Source of the DNA: Desulforhabdus amnigena
GTDB taxonomy: Bacteria; Desulfobacterota; Syntrophobacteria; Syntrophobacterales; Syntrophobacteraceae
Assembly: GCF_027925305.1 (NCBI RefSeq)
Contig: NZ_BSDR01000001.1
Span: forward strand, 1-64,000
Reading direction: 5' to 3'
DNA length: 64,000 nucleotides
Shown: in pieces, positions 43,092 to 51,032 of the stretch
Layout: each line of letters opens with the position of its first letter
How positions within the stretch are numbered: position 1 is the stretch's first letter
Translations under genes and position numbers: made by a program
The notes under the pieces: model-generated
Databases searched by the model: none
Seen by the model: only the letters and a program-made list of their open reading frames with translations
What the model was told of the DNA's origin: nothing

Positions 43092-43580
43092 ATGGACAAA
43101 AAACTCTTTGAACTCGCAGCAGACATTGTGCAGAGTCAGGTATCCCTGAATAAGATGACAGAGGAAGAAGTCGAATCTGCCTTGATTAGATTTTATAATG
43201 TATTGCACAAGATGCAGCATGCCGAAATGGAAGGCAAATCTCTTCCGATGGAAGGAATGAAACCGAGTGCGGTTTCTATGGAACCCGCTAAGGCGATAAG
43301 TCTCGATCCCCGTTCTTCGATCCAGGAGGACAAAGTGATTTGTCTGGAATGTGGGGCTGAATTCAGACAATTGACCGCAAACCATTTGCAGACCCACCAT
43401 CTCACTCCCCGGGAATACAAGAAGAAATGGGGATTTCCTTTGAAGCAACCCCTGGCTGCCAGGGTCTTGACCAGAATGCGCAGTCGTTTGGCGAAAAAGC
43501 GTGGTTTGCCCCAGAAACTCAAACAATATCTTGCCGACCGAAAGGAGAAAAAAATGGCCTTCGAATCCAATGCATCCTGA
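43092..43580 (+). CDS. Ros/MucR-family zinc-finger regulator
   Basis: A 162-residue transcription factor. The C-terminal domain has the prokaryotic zinc finger CLECGAEFRQLTANHLQTHH followed by LTPREYKKKWGFP, the Ros/MucR signature. The N-terminal half has ELAADIVQSQVSLNKM, typical of Desulfobacterota members of the family. The protein likely binds AT-rich promoter DNA. AAAGGAGGGAA precedes the ATG. Targets are not known. It stands alone between the DsrE operon and a pseudogene. Confidence 0.87.
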   Translation: MDKKLFELAADIVQSQVSLNKMTEEEVESALIRFYNVLHKMQHAEMEGKSLPMEGMKPSAVSMEPAKAISLDPRSSIQEDKVICLECGAEFRQLTANHLQTHHLTPREYKKKWGFPLKQPLAARVLTRMRSRLAKKRGLPQKLKQYLADRKEKKMAFESNAS

Positions 43581-43772
43581 TGGCTTTGAAGTGCATGGAT
43601 TGAGCAAAATTACCTATTTTGTAGCTGTTGATGGGATACTCTTTACATAGAAAATAGATCTCCGAGAGGCTTGTTTTCATCGTGCAGGGTGCCGCCATCG
43701 GAATGATAATTTATATGAAAATCCATGAGAAGGGCTTTTTAAAGGGGAGCGGAACGAAAAGAATCTCTCTTT

Positions 43773-44262
43773 CTAATTCCTTGCAGGGCAGAGTTCATAA
43801 AGGGATTCCAGTGCAAGGCGATGCATCCTTATGTCTTGCATGGTTTTGATGAATTGCCTATAAATAACGTTTGGTTCCGATTGGAGGAGTTCCATCTGGG
43901 CGTCGCAAATAAACCAGACGCATACATATGGGCGATGAAGACGGGGGAGTCGACATCCTTTCTCGCCCAAATAACGGCAGGTTTCCGACTTTGAAGTTCG
44001 TGTTTGTCCGGGCGGTATTTTGGTATGTATGTCCAGCCGTCAGGTAAAGCAGGTCTGTTTGGTTGAAAAAGACCTCGTATCCGGTACAGCAGGGATCTTT
44101 GCATGACGGGCATGTCTGTTCACAGTATCTGGTCATGATGGGGTCCAACCATTGAATGCCCCGGATGATCTGATCGATATGGACCATGACTTTTTTTTGA
44201 TCTAATTTCGATACTTCGTGCCTCAGGGTGTTTACGGTTTTCTGCCAATATTCATTGGACAT
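43773..44262 (-). pseudogene. YkgJ-like cysteine-cluster protein, one-base frameshift
   Basis: The start ATG 44262 (AGGATTCCC upstream) gives MSNEYWQKTV and CEQTCPSCKDPCCTGYEVFF, the first part of the Fe/Zn-binding YkgJ cluster. After HTYQ the frame must shift by one base near a TTTT run (44018-44021) to read IPPGQTRTSKSETCRYLGEK and then GCRLPRLHRPYVCVWFICD, the second cysteine half. Removing one T restores one continuous protein of about 163 residues. It may be a recent mutation, a sequencing error in the run, or slippage. It precedes nothing in operon; UspA is downstream of it on the other side. Confidence 0.7.
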
Positions 44263-44485
44263 GGGAATCCTGTAGCGTGCAGATTCCTCGATTTTCAAGA
44301 TGGATGGAACATGAATATCCTGATCCAAACACTGAAACAATCGCTTGTATCTCACCCCGACCGTTCTCATCTTTTCCGGGAATGTCATTTGATTTTCGCG
44401 TTGTCGCATTGCATGTCGACTCCCGCCTTTCTCCGAGTCCATCCATGCATGAAGATCCTCCTCATGAAAGATCGGCAAAAGGTTC

Positions 44486-44959
44486 CTAGCTGATGAAGTC
44501 GTGTTCTACGGCGCGCACAACCAGGACAGGACACGGTGCACTGTTCACTACGCTTTGAGCTACACCGCCGATGGAAGCATCGGCAAGGGCAGTATTCCCC
44601 TGGCTTCCCACCACAATCATATCTATGGAGAGTTCCTTAGCGACATTGATCACTTCTTCGGCGGGTTCCCCCTTGCGGATGAGGAATTCGACGTCCATCC
44701 CTTCACGCAGCTCTTCGGGAACAAACTCCTTCAGATCATTTTCTCGATCCAGCATCAGTTTTTTGAGCGCCTTCAGGAAATCGCCTTTATATCCTTTGCC
44801 GCTGAGTTGCTGCACCGCATCGATGATACGCTGGTTCACCATGTGCAGAAAGTAAACCCTTGCGTTTTGGCTGCGCCCGATTCCAAGACCGTAGTGTACC
44901 GCCTTTTCTGAATCCTTCGAAAAATCTACGAGCACGAGAATTTTTTGAACCGAAATCAT
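44486..44959 (-). CDS. Universal stress protein
   Basis: A 157-residue UspA-family protein. The start ATG 44959 has AGAGGAAAAACG upstream. N-terminal KILVLVDFSKDSEKAVHYG and the ATP-binding tail GSQGNTALADASIGGVAQSV (a G-2X-G-9X-G(S/T) variant), plus CPVLVV, are typical. It likely binds ATP and helps survival under stress. A longer frame begins upstream at 45043 but has no support. It is a single gene. Confidence 0.85.
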   Translation of the reverse strand: MISVQKILVLVDFSKDSEKAVHYGLGIGRSQNARVYFLHMVNQRIIDAVQQLSGKGYKGDFLKALKKLMLDRENDLKEFVPEELREGMDVEFLIRKGEPAEEVINVAKELSIDMIVVGSQGNTALADASIGGVAQSVVNSAPCPVLVVRAVEHDFIS

Positions 44960-45116
44960 CGTTTTTCCTCTCTTGTATCTGAGAATGCCGGTCGGGCTTG
45001 TGACCCGTCCTGTCGGGCCGGAGCGGCGCTCTCGGCCTCCCAATGGTATGGTCTGTTATCATCTACCGGGTATGCGAATCTAACAGCTGTTTATTACCAC
45101 AGATCGTGTCGGCTAT

Positions 45117-45770
45117 CTATCCTTCTGTCCATCCATTTAAGGGGCAGAAATCACAAAATGGCTTGCGCCGGCAGTAAAGATGTCCAGCTCGAACCAGCAA
45201 CGCATGATATTCTTGAAAATATTCCACATCCGGTTCCAGGCAATCCATGAAATAGTCTCTCAATTCATCATAACCAATGTCTTCTGCAACCCATCCATGC
45301 CGATGAAAAATACGGCAGGTGTAGGTGTCCACAACGAAAGAGGGTTGAAAAGCAGCGTAGAGAAGAATGCTGTCAGCCGTTTCGGGGCCGATTCCGTAAA
45401 TCTGCAGGAGTTCCTTGCGAAGGGGGCCCGTTTCTTGAGAGAGAAAAAGCGAAAGATCTCCCTGCCAACGGGTTTGAAGATGTTCGCAGAAGGCTTTCAG
45501 TTTGCGAGCCTTCTGATTGTAGTACCCTGAAGATCGGATCAAAAGGGCCAGCTCGGATTCCGAAAGGCGGTGGAGTGCTTCAAAGTCCAAGAGGTTGTTC
45601 CGGCGCAGACATGCAATGGATTGTTTTACATTCTTCCATGCCGTATTTTGCGTCAATATTGCTCCGATAATCACTTCTGTGGGGGTTTTGGCCGGCCACC
45701 ATTCTTGTGGACCAAAAGCTTCAAAGAGGCGGTCGAACACTCTTTGAATCAATTCTCGACGTGATGTCAT
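45117..45770 (-). CDS. Endonuclease III-like HhH-GPD protein
   Basis: A 217-residue DNA-repair-type protein. The helix-hairpin-helix is visible as LLQIYGIGPETADSILLYAA, where the usual lysine of EndoIII is replaced by glutamate; the catalytic aspartate is kept (VVDTYTCR). Three cysteines CRRKPFCDFC follow, but the fourth cysteine of the iron-sulfur loop is not visible. It looks like a monofunctional glycosylase or a branch lacking lyase activity. Start uncertain (ATG 45770; upstream ATG 45803 or TTG 45836, the last overlapping the methyltransferase stop). Forms an operon with that gene. Confidence 0.75.
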   Translation of the reverse strand: MTSRRELIQRVFDRLFEAFGPQEWWPAKTPTEVIIGAILTQNTAWKNVKQSIACLRRNNLLDFEALHRLSESELALLIRSSGYYNQKARKLKAFCEHLQTRWQGDLSLFLSQETGPLRKELLQIYGIGPETADSILLYAAFQPSFVVDTYTCRIFHRHGWVAEDIGYDELRDYFMDCLEPDVEYFQEYHALLVRAGHLYCRRKPFCDFCPLNGWTEG

Positions 45771-45832
45771 TGCATTCCGGTTCACGCTGTTTGAATATCG
45801 CATTCTCTCTATTTTTTTCCCTACAGGGGTTT

Positions 45833-46708
45833 TCAAGAATGACCCTCAAAAGAAACCTTTCCTTGTAGGTTGCCATCCCTGTTGCCAGCAAATCTTTCCT
45901 TGAATGCAGCATTCAAAACATACGATCTTTCGCCACGTGAAGAAAGCCAGCAGGAGCCATAAAAAGGGACATGTCCTACTCGAGGCGACAGGTCGCAGAA
46001 GAGAGGTGTTTGGATGGTTTGCAGCGGATAGTGGAGATCAATGCGCATGGCGATGAAGTACCCAAAGGGGTGGCAAGTGAAAAAACGGGATCTTTCCAGA
46101 TGATGAAGATACTTGAGAGCACCCAGTGGAAAGGTGAAACAGGTTTTCCATATAACTGGAACCTTTCCTGAAAGGATCTTTTGGATCAGAAATTCCAGCT
46201 CGAAAACACTGAAATAATGGGCATGATCGTAAAATGAAGGTCTCCATAAGCGGCTCAAACAATGCTGCATAAAGGCCAGAGAATATCTGTTCAAGACACC
46301 CACAAGGACATGCCGGCGGGCCACGCGAACGGCTTCCTGGAGAGCTTCTGTGGGATCATCTACGAATTCCAGAGTATTGATCAATGCAACTGTATCAAAG
46401 GAGTTGTCTTCATAAGGAAGATATTCCGCATGCCCATGATCTACCGTCACACAGCCTGGCAGGCGGCTTCGAGCGAGCTCCCGCATGGAAGGAGAAGGCT
46501 CCAGGCCGGTTGCCTGATGGCCTTGTTGACAAATCCATTCGAGGAAATGTCCGGTACCGCACCCCACTTCTAAAACATTCTGACGAGAAACGGGTGCCCA
46601 CAATCCACTGAAGAGTTCCGTTTCAATCTTCCATGCAGTTCGGCCCGGTTCCGATTGAAACCAGTCATCGTAGCGTTTTGTATCTTCAGAGCGAAATACG
46701 TAACCCAC
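45833..46708 (-). CDS. SAM-dependent class I methyltransferase
   Basis: A 291-residue protein with the class I SAM-binding motif I NVLEVGCGTGHFLEW at residue ~44, motif II DHGHAEYLPY and motif IV NSFDTVALINTLEFV. The substrate cannot be inferred. The start is a GTG at 46708. Its stop overlaps a possible start of the EndoIII-like gene, so the two are likely co-transcribed. A C-terminal extension (about residues 200-291) is unusual and may hold the substrate site. Confidence 0.8.
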   Translation of the reverse strand: MGYVFRSEDTKRYDDWFQSEPGRTAWKIETELFSGLWAPVSRQNVLEVGCGTGHFLEWICQQGHQATGLEPSPSMRELARSRLPGCVTVDHGHAEYLPYEDNSFDTVALINTLEFVDDPTEALQEAVRVARRHVLVGVLNRYSLAFMQHCLSRLWRPSFYDHAHYFSVFELEFLIQKILSGKVPVIWKTCFTFPLGALKYLHHLERSRFFTCHPFGYFIAMRIDLHYPLQTIQTPLFCDLSPRVGHVPFYGSCWLSSRGERSYVLNAAFKERFAGNRDGNLQGKVSFEGHS

Positions 46709-47123
46709 TGAAATAATATCCCCTTCGGATCCATTTTCCTACTGAGCCCCATCGTATGGCACAGGGGTTCAATTTGTATGGAGACCTCTGAGCGTATGAT
46801 GCGATAAGTCAGGAAGTATCCAAAGAGGGAGAAGGGGGTGTTAAAGCCCCTGTTTCTCCCCATGGGTTCATGACTTTTTTCTGTATGCGTCGCAGGAAAA
46901 ACCATTGAAAACAAGGCCTGCGGGCACGTGATCACAGAGTTCTATTCATCTGCCTGGGAACCTTATATGAAAAAAGGCCCATGGCTCATGATGACATTGC
47001 TTTTCAAGAGCATTTCGCGCTTTCCCTGTTGCCTTTTTTCATTTTTCGTTGTGACCGTTCTGGTCATGGGAGTTGAAAGGTTGTTTCAACTCAAGGCTGC
47101 ATGTTCCGAGGGATTATCCCAAA
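46709..47123. other. Intergenic region between the methyltransferase and ilvD
   Basis: No supported gene. A 69-codon plus-strand frame (46928-47137) with a hydrophobic centre runs into the 3' end of ilvD on the other strand and has no family signature, so I leave it out. Confidence 0.5.
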
Positions 47124-48794
47124 TCAGCGGCCTTTGATTTCAAGGACGGCGCCTCTAGCCCCTGAAGTCACCATTTGAGCGTAACGAGCGAGATATCCCT
47201 CTGTGATGCGGGGTTCGGGCGGATGCCAGTTTTGTCGGCGCCTGAGAAGCGTAGTCTCATCCACGAGCAATTCAATCTTTTTGTTCGGAATGTCGATGAG
47301 GATTTGGTCCCCTTCTTCCACCAATGCGATGGGGCCGCCTACAGCCGCTTCGGGAGATATATGGCCGATGGCGGCACCCTGGGTGCCACCGCTGAACCGT
47401 CCATCGGTTATGAGAGCAACGTCCTTGCCCAGCCCGAGTCCCATGATAGCTGCCGTCGGTGTGAGCATTTCCTGCATTCCGGGACCGCCCTTGGGGCCTT
47501 CATAGCGGATCACGACCACATCCCCGGGGTGAATCTGACCATCCAGAATAGCCGAGGCCGCGGAGGATTCGCTCTCATAGACGCGAGCTTTGCCCGTTCG
47601 TTGTAACATTTCCGGGGCGACGGCCGATTGTTTCACTACAGCTCCTTCGGGAGCCAGATTTCCATACAACACGGCGATTCCCCCTTGATCGTGATAAGCG
47701 CGCTCAATGGGGCGGATGATGTTCTGATCCAAGATACAGGCGTTTTGAATATTTTCACCCACCGTTTTTCCGCTCACCGTCATGCCATTCAGATGAATGA
47801 GATTGCGAGAGGAAAGCTCTTTCATGACCGCTTGAACGCCGCCTGCTGCATTCAAATCTTCGAGGAAGTGAGGACCTCCGGGCCGCAGACTGCAAAGATG
47901 GGGGGTGCGGGCACTGACGCTGTTGAAGAGATCAAGATCCAGGTCTATTTTTGCTTCATGGGCGATGGCGGGAACATGTAAAACGGTGTTGGTGGAACAC
48001 CCCAGAGCCATATCCACTGTCATGGCGTTTTCAAATGCTTCACGGTTTGCAATATCTCTGGGGCGAATGTTGCCGGCGACAAGATCCATGACCTTCATTC
48101 CTGCCGCTTTAGCCAGGCGGATTCTGGCCGCAGTGACGGCGGGAATGGTCCCGTTTCCGGGCAGAGCGATTCCCAGGGCCTCCGAGAGGCAGTTCATGGA
48201 ATTGGCTGTAAACATGCCTGCGCAGGAGCCGCAGCCCGGACACGCGCAATCCTCCAGCTCAGAGAGTTCCTCTGCGCTCATTTGTCCTGCCTTGAAAGAT
48301 CCCACTCCTTCAAAAACGGAAATGAGATCTATCTGTGTGTGCCCCTTTCGTCCCGCTTGCATAGGGCCTCCACTCACCAGAATGGTGGGAATGTTCAGGC
48401 GCATGGCGGCCATGAGCATCCCGGGAATGATTTTGTCACAATTGGGAATGAGCACAAGGCCGTCGAAGGGGTGGGCCATTGCCATGATTTCAACCGAGTC
48501 GGCGATGAGTTCCCGGCTGGCGAGGGAATAGCGCATGCCGGGGTGGTTCATGGCGATGCCGTCGCACACCCCGATGGTAGTGAATTCAATGGGGGTTCCT
48601 CCCGCAAGTCGAACGCCCGCCTTAACGGCTTCGGCAATTTTATTCAGATGAATGTGTCCTGGAATGATTTCATTGGCAGAGTTGGCGATTCCTATGAGCG
48701 GACGGTCCAGTTCTGTCTGGGTGTATCCCATGGCTTTGAAAAGTGAGCGGTGTGGCGCCTTTTCCACCCCTTTTTTCATTGCATCACTGCGCAT
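47124..48794 (-). CDS. ilvD: Dihydroxy-acid dehydratase
   Basis: A 556-residue enzyme of valine, leucine and isoleucine synthesis that dehydrates 2,3-dihydroxy acids. Iron-sulfur cysteines are visible in [11 protein letters not shown] and [17 protein letters not shown], and the start of the family in [15 protein letters not shown] and [15 protein letters not shown]. The C-terminal [17 protein letters not shown] and RRRQNW tail is typical. The ATG has GGAGAAAAACG upstream. It is a single-gene transcript here; the other ilv genes are elsewhere. Confidence 0.95.
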   Translation of the reverse strand: MRSDAMKKGVEKAPHRSLFKAMGYTQTELDRPLIGIANSANEIIPGHIHLNKIAEAVKAGVRLAGGTPIEFTTIGVCDGIAMNHPGMRYSLASRELIADSVEIMAMAHPFDGLVLIPNCDKIIPGMLMAAMRLNIPTILVSGGPMQAGRKGHTQIDLISVFEGVGSFKAGQMSAEELSELEDCACPGCGSCAGMFTANSMNCLSEALGIALPGNGTIPAVTAARIRLAKAAGMKVMDLVAGNIRPRDIANREAFENAMTVDMALGCSTNTVLHVPAIAHEAKIDLDLDLFNSVSARTPHLCSLRPGGPHFLEDLNAAGGVQAVMKELSSRNLIHLNGMTVSGKTVGENIQNACILDQNIIRPIERAYHDQGGIAVLYGNLAPEGAVVKQSAVAPEMLQRTGKARVYESESSAASAILDGQIHPGDVVVIRYEGPKGGPGMQEMLTPTAAIMGLGLGKDVALITDGRFSGGTQGAAIGHISPEAAVGGPIALVEEGDQILIDIPNKKIELLVDETTLLRRRQNWHPPEPRITEGYLARYAQMVTSGARGAVLEIKGR

Positions 48795-49318
48795 TTCGTT
48801 TTTCTCCTCTCGGAAAATGGAATTTTTGAAGCTGAAGACTCGGGGTCGGTCTGTGTCTTCTTATAACCGAAGTGTCCGACGAATGAAAATTGAAGTTTTT
48901 CTGCCATTCTCCTGCAGACATGACTTCAAGCTCTGCGGAGCGCCAGGAACACACGTCATTTTGAAAATGTTTTTTAGAAGCCGTTTTTCGGACATGCCCT
49001 TCGGATTTTTTCCTCCAAAAACCTTCAGAAGACGGCTGAATTACCGGTTCCCCTCTACCGCCTCTGTACAAATTCAGCTGAAATCTTTGCACACTACGCC
49101 CTATGGCTCATTAAATGCATCTTCAAAATCTTAAGGCTTGGCACCCGTCTGAAAAGCGAACCAAAAGTTACTGTATCCTCAATAGCATTAGCAAGGGGAA
49201 AAGGAAATATTTGACCTAAGTCTTTTTCGTAAAAAAAATTGACACTCCTTATTGCAGATTTTATAATCGAAGCGATTTTATATGACTTTGTAATTATATG
49301 TTACTGGAGGATTTTTTT
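48795..49318. other. Divergent promoter region (ilvD / MerR)
   Basis: Nothing coding is supported in this 524-base segment. It should hold the ilvD promoter (minus) and the merR promoter (plus). The right end is very AT-rich (49200-49310) with TTGACA near 49239 and TATAAT-like TTATAATC near 49260, a good sigma-70 type promoter for the MerR gene. Confidence 0.5.
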
Positions 49319-49762
49319 ATGGAAGTACAGCATCAGAAGGCTCTCTATCCCATTGGCATTGTGGCAGAATTGCTTAACATTCATCCGAGGACCCTCAGGA
49401 TTTACGAAAAAGAGGGGTTGATCAGGCCCGCCAGGAGGGGGGGGAAGCGGTTCTATTCCAACAACGATCTTCAGTGGCTCAAATGTCTGCGCAAGCTTCT
49501 CACTGACGATGGTCTCAATATTGCGGGAATCAAAAAGCTTTTGACCATTGCGCCCTGCTGGAACATCCGGGGATGCGGTGAAGAAATCCGCAAACAATGC
49601 CCGGCAATACTCAATTTCCCCGTTCCCTGCTGGGACCTTGTTCCCCGCATTTGCAAGGAAAGCGGCCGGAACTGTTCTGAATGCGAAGTATATCTCAAGA
49701 AAATGAACCATGTCATGATGGGAAGATGCTTCGACGACAAGGCGTCCAGCAAGAACCTATAA
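49319..49762 (+). CDS. MerR-family regulator with cysteine-rich C-terminus
   Basis: A 147-residue regulator. The N-terminal MerR winged helix (YPIGIVAELLNIHPRTLRIY) resembles HspR-type members. The C-terminal half has eight cysteines (APCWNIRGC, KQCPAI, PVPCWDL, RICKESGRNCSECEVYL), which could bind metal or an iron-sulfur cluster. The ATG at 49319 has CTGGAGG upstream. The radical SAM gene starts 11 bases after its stop, so they form an operon and it may regulate it. A sigma-70 type promoter is visible just upstream (TTGACA about 49239, TATAAT-like about 49260). Confidence 0.82.
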   Translation: MEVQHQKALYPIGIVAELLNIHPRTLRIYEKEGLIRPARRGGKRFYSNNDLQWLKCLRKLLTDDGLNIAGIKKLLTIAPCWNIRGCGEEIRKQCPAILNFPVPCWDLVPRICKESGRNCSECEVYLKKMNHVMMGRCFDDKASSKNL

Positions 49763-49773
49763 GGCAAGAATGT

Positions 49774-50760
49774 ATGAAAACCGTGTTTGGTCCCGTTCCG
49801 TCCCGGCGTCTGGGGCGATCCCTCGGGATCGATGTCATTCCGGCAAAAACCTGTACCTACGATTGCCTGTACTGTGAATCTGGGCGTACCACGCACCTCA
49901 CGGTCAGGCGGCAGACCTTTGTAGAGCCCGATCAGGTCATGCACGATCTGGAGGATTACTTCGGCTCCCATCCTCATGGCGCGGATGTACTTACCTTTTC
50001 GAGTGCCGGTGAACCGACGCTGTATGAACCTCTGGGATGCCTGATTGCAAGCATTAAAAGGCGTTTTCCCGACCTTCCCGTGGTTGTTCTCACGAACGGC
50101 TCCCTCCTTTGGGATGCCCGGGTGCGGCAGGATCTGTCGGCTGCCGACCGGGTCGTTCCATCCTTAGATGCAGTGACTCCGGAAATTTTTCAAAGGATCA
50201 ACCGTCCGCACCCCCATCTGGACCTTTCCATTCTTTTGGAGGGGTTGGAAGCCTTTGGCCACGAATACCGGGGGCAACTACACCTGGAAGTGATGCTCGT
50301 TTCAGGAATCAATGACCATTCCGGCGAGCTGACGGCAATACGCAGGGTGATCGATCGACTCCATCCGGACCGCATCGAACTCAACACTGTAGTCCGCCCT
50401 CCAGCTTATGCCGACGTTCGAGGGCTTACAGGCGCGGAAATGGAGAAAGCGCTTTCTTTTTTCCCTGCCGATCGGAGCCAAATCATCGGCCGGTTTCAGG
50501 GATCTGCTCCAGAGAGTCAAAGTGCGGATCTTGAATCGCGTGTTTTGGAACTGGTGGAGAGGCGTCCCTGCACGCTTGCAGAGATGGCCGCGTCCCTGGG
50601 TGTCCCCGCCGAAGGCCTGCATGCGACCATCCAGACCCTGCAAAAAGAAAATCGATTGCTCCGCTATCTTTTCAACGACCTGGAGTATTTTTGCTCCAGA
50701 GCAAGGGAAAGGGATTGCCTTTCAGCGAAAAGTCCCTGCGAAAAGATCATGTCCGGATGA
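49774..50760 (+). CDS. Radical SAM protein with C-terminal winged helix
   Basis: A 328-residue protein. The radical SAM cluster motif CTYDCLYC (C-x3-C-x2-C) lies at residue ~27, and SAM-binding sites SSAGEPTLYE and VVLTNGS follow. The last ~70 residues (SRVLELVERRPCTLAEMAAS) look like a winged-helix DNA/RNA-binding domain. It resembles COG0731-type enzymes of unknown substrate. The start ATG 49774 follows the MerR stop by 11 bases. The operon pairing with a cysteine-rich MerR suggests redox or sulfur control. No partner enzyme is visible. Confidence 0.83.
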   Translation: MKTVFGPVPSRRLGRSLGIDVIPAKTCTYDCLYCESGRTTHLTVRRQTFVEPDQVMHDLEDYFGSHPHGADVLTFSSAGEPTLYEPLGCLIASIKRRFPDLPVVVLTNGSLLWDARVRQDLSAADRVVPSLDAVTPEIFQRINRPHPHLDLSILLEGLEAFGHEYRGQLHLEVMLVSGINDHSGELTAIRRVIDRLHPDRIELNTVVRPPAYADVRGLTGAEMEKALSFFPADRSQIIGRFQGSAPESQSADLESRVLELVERRPCTLAEMAASLGVPAEGLHATIQTLQKENRLLRYLFNDLEYFCSRARERDCLSAKSPCEKIMSG

Positions 50761-50940
50761 TTTTCTGAGCCCTTCTCCTGTTCGAAAAGTTGGTGAAAAG
50801 CCTCCAGTGAATTTTTCCATCATTCCCGCGAAGGCACAGTAGCATCGATTCAAATATCCGGGCAAAGTTTCCAGGCATTTTGTGAAATCCGTTCATCCTT
50901 TCCCGCAAGGTAAGGACTCGTGTTCTTAAAAACTTTTCTG

Positions 50941-50964
50941 TTGCCCCCGCGAAGGCGGGGGCAA
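50941..50964. repeat. REP-like GC palindrome
   Basis: TTGCCCCCGC (50941-50950), GAAG, GCGGGGGCAA (50955-50964) form a perfect hairpin between two convergent genes. A related half-site CATTCCCGCGAAGG occurs at 50821-50834. No T tract follows, so an extragenic repeat is more likely than a terminator. Confidence 0.6.
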
Positions 50965-51032
50965 TGGAGGGCACTTTTTCAACGGCTCGCCGGAAATCTG
51001 GATTTTATCTAAAGCAACTCGGGGGAAAAATC

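Noticed and set aside
46928-47137. 69-codon plus-strand frame with a hydrophobic centre
   Set aside because: It overlaps the ilvD 3' end, has no ribosome site or homologue that I recognise.
50941-50964. Intrinsic terminator after the radical SAM gene
   Set aside because: The hairpin is perfect but no T tract follows on either strand; it fits an extragenic palindrome better.
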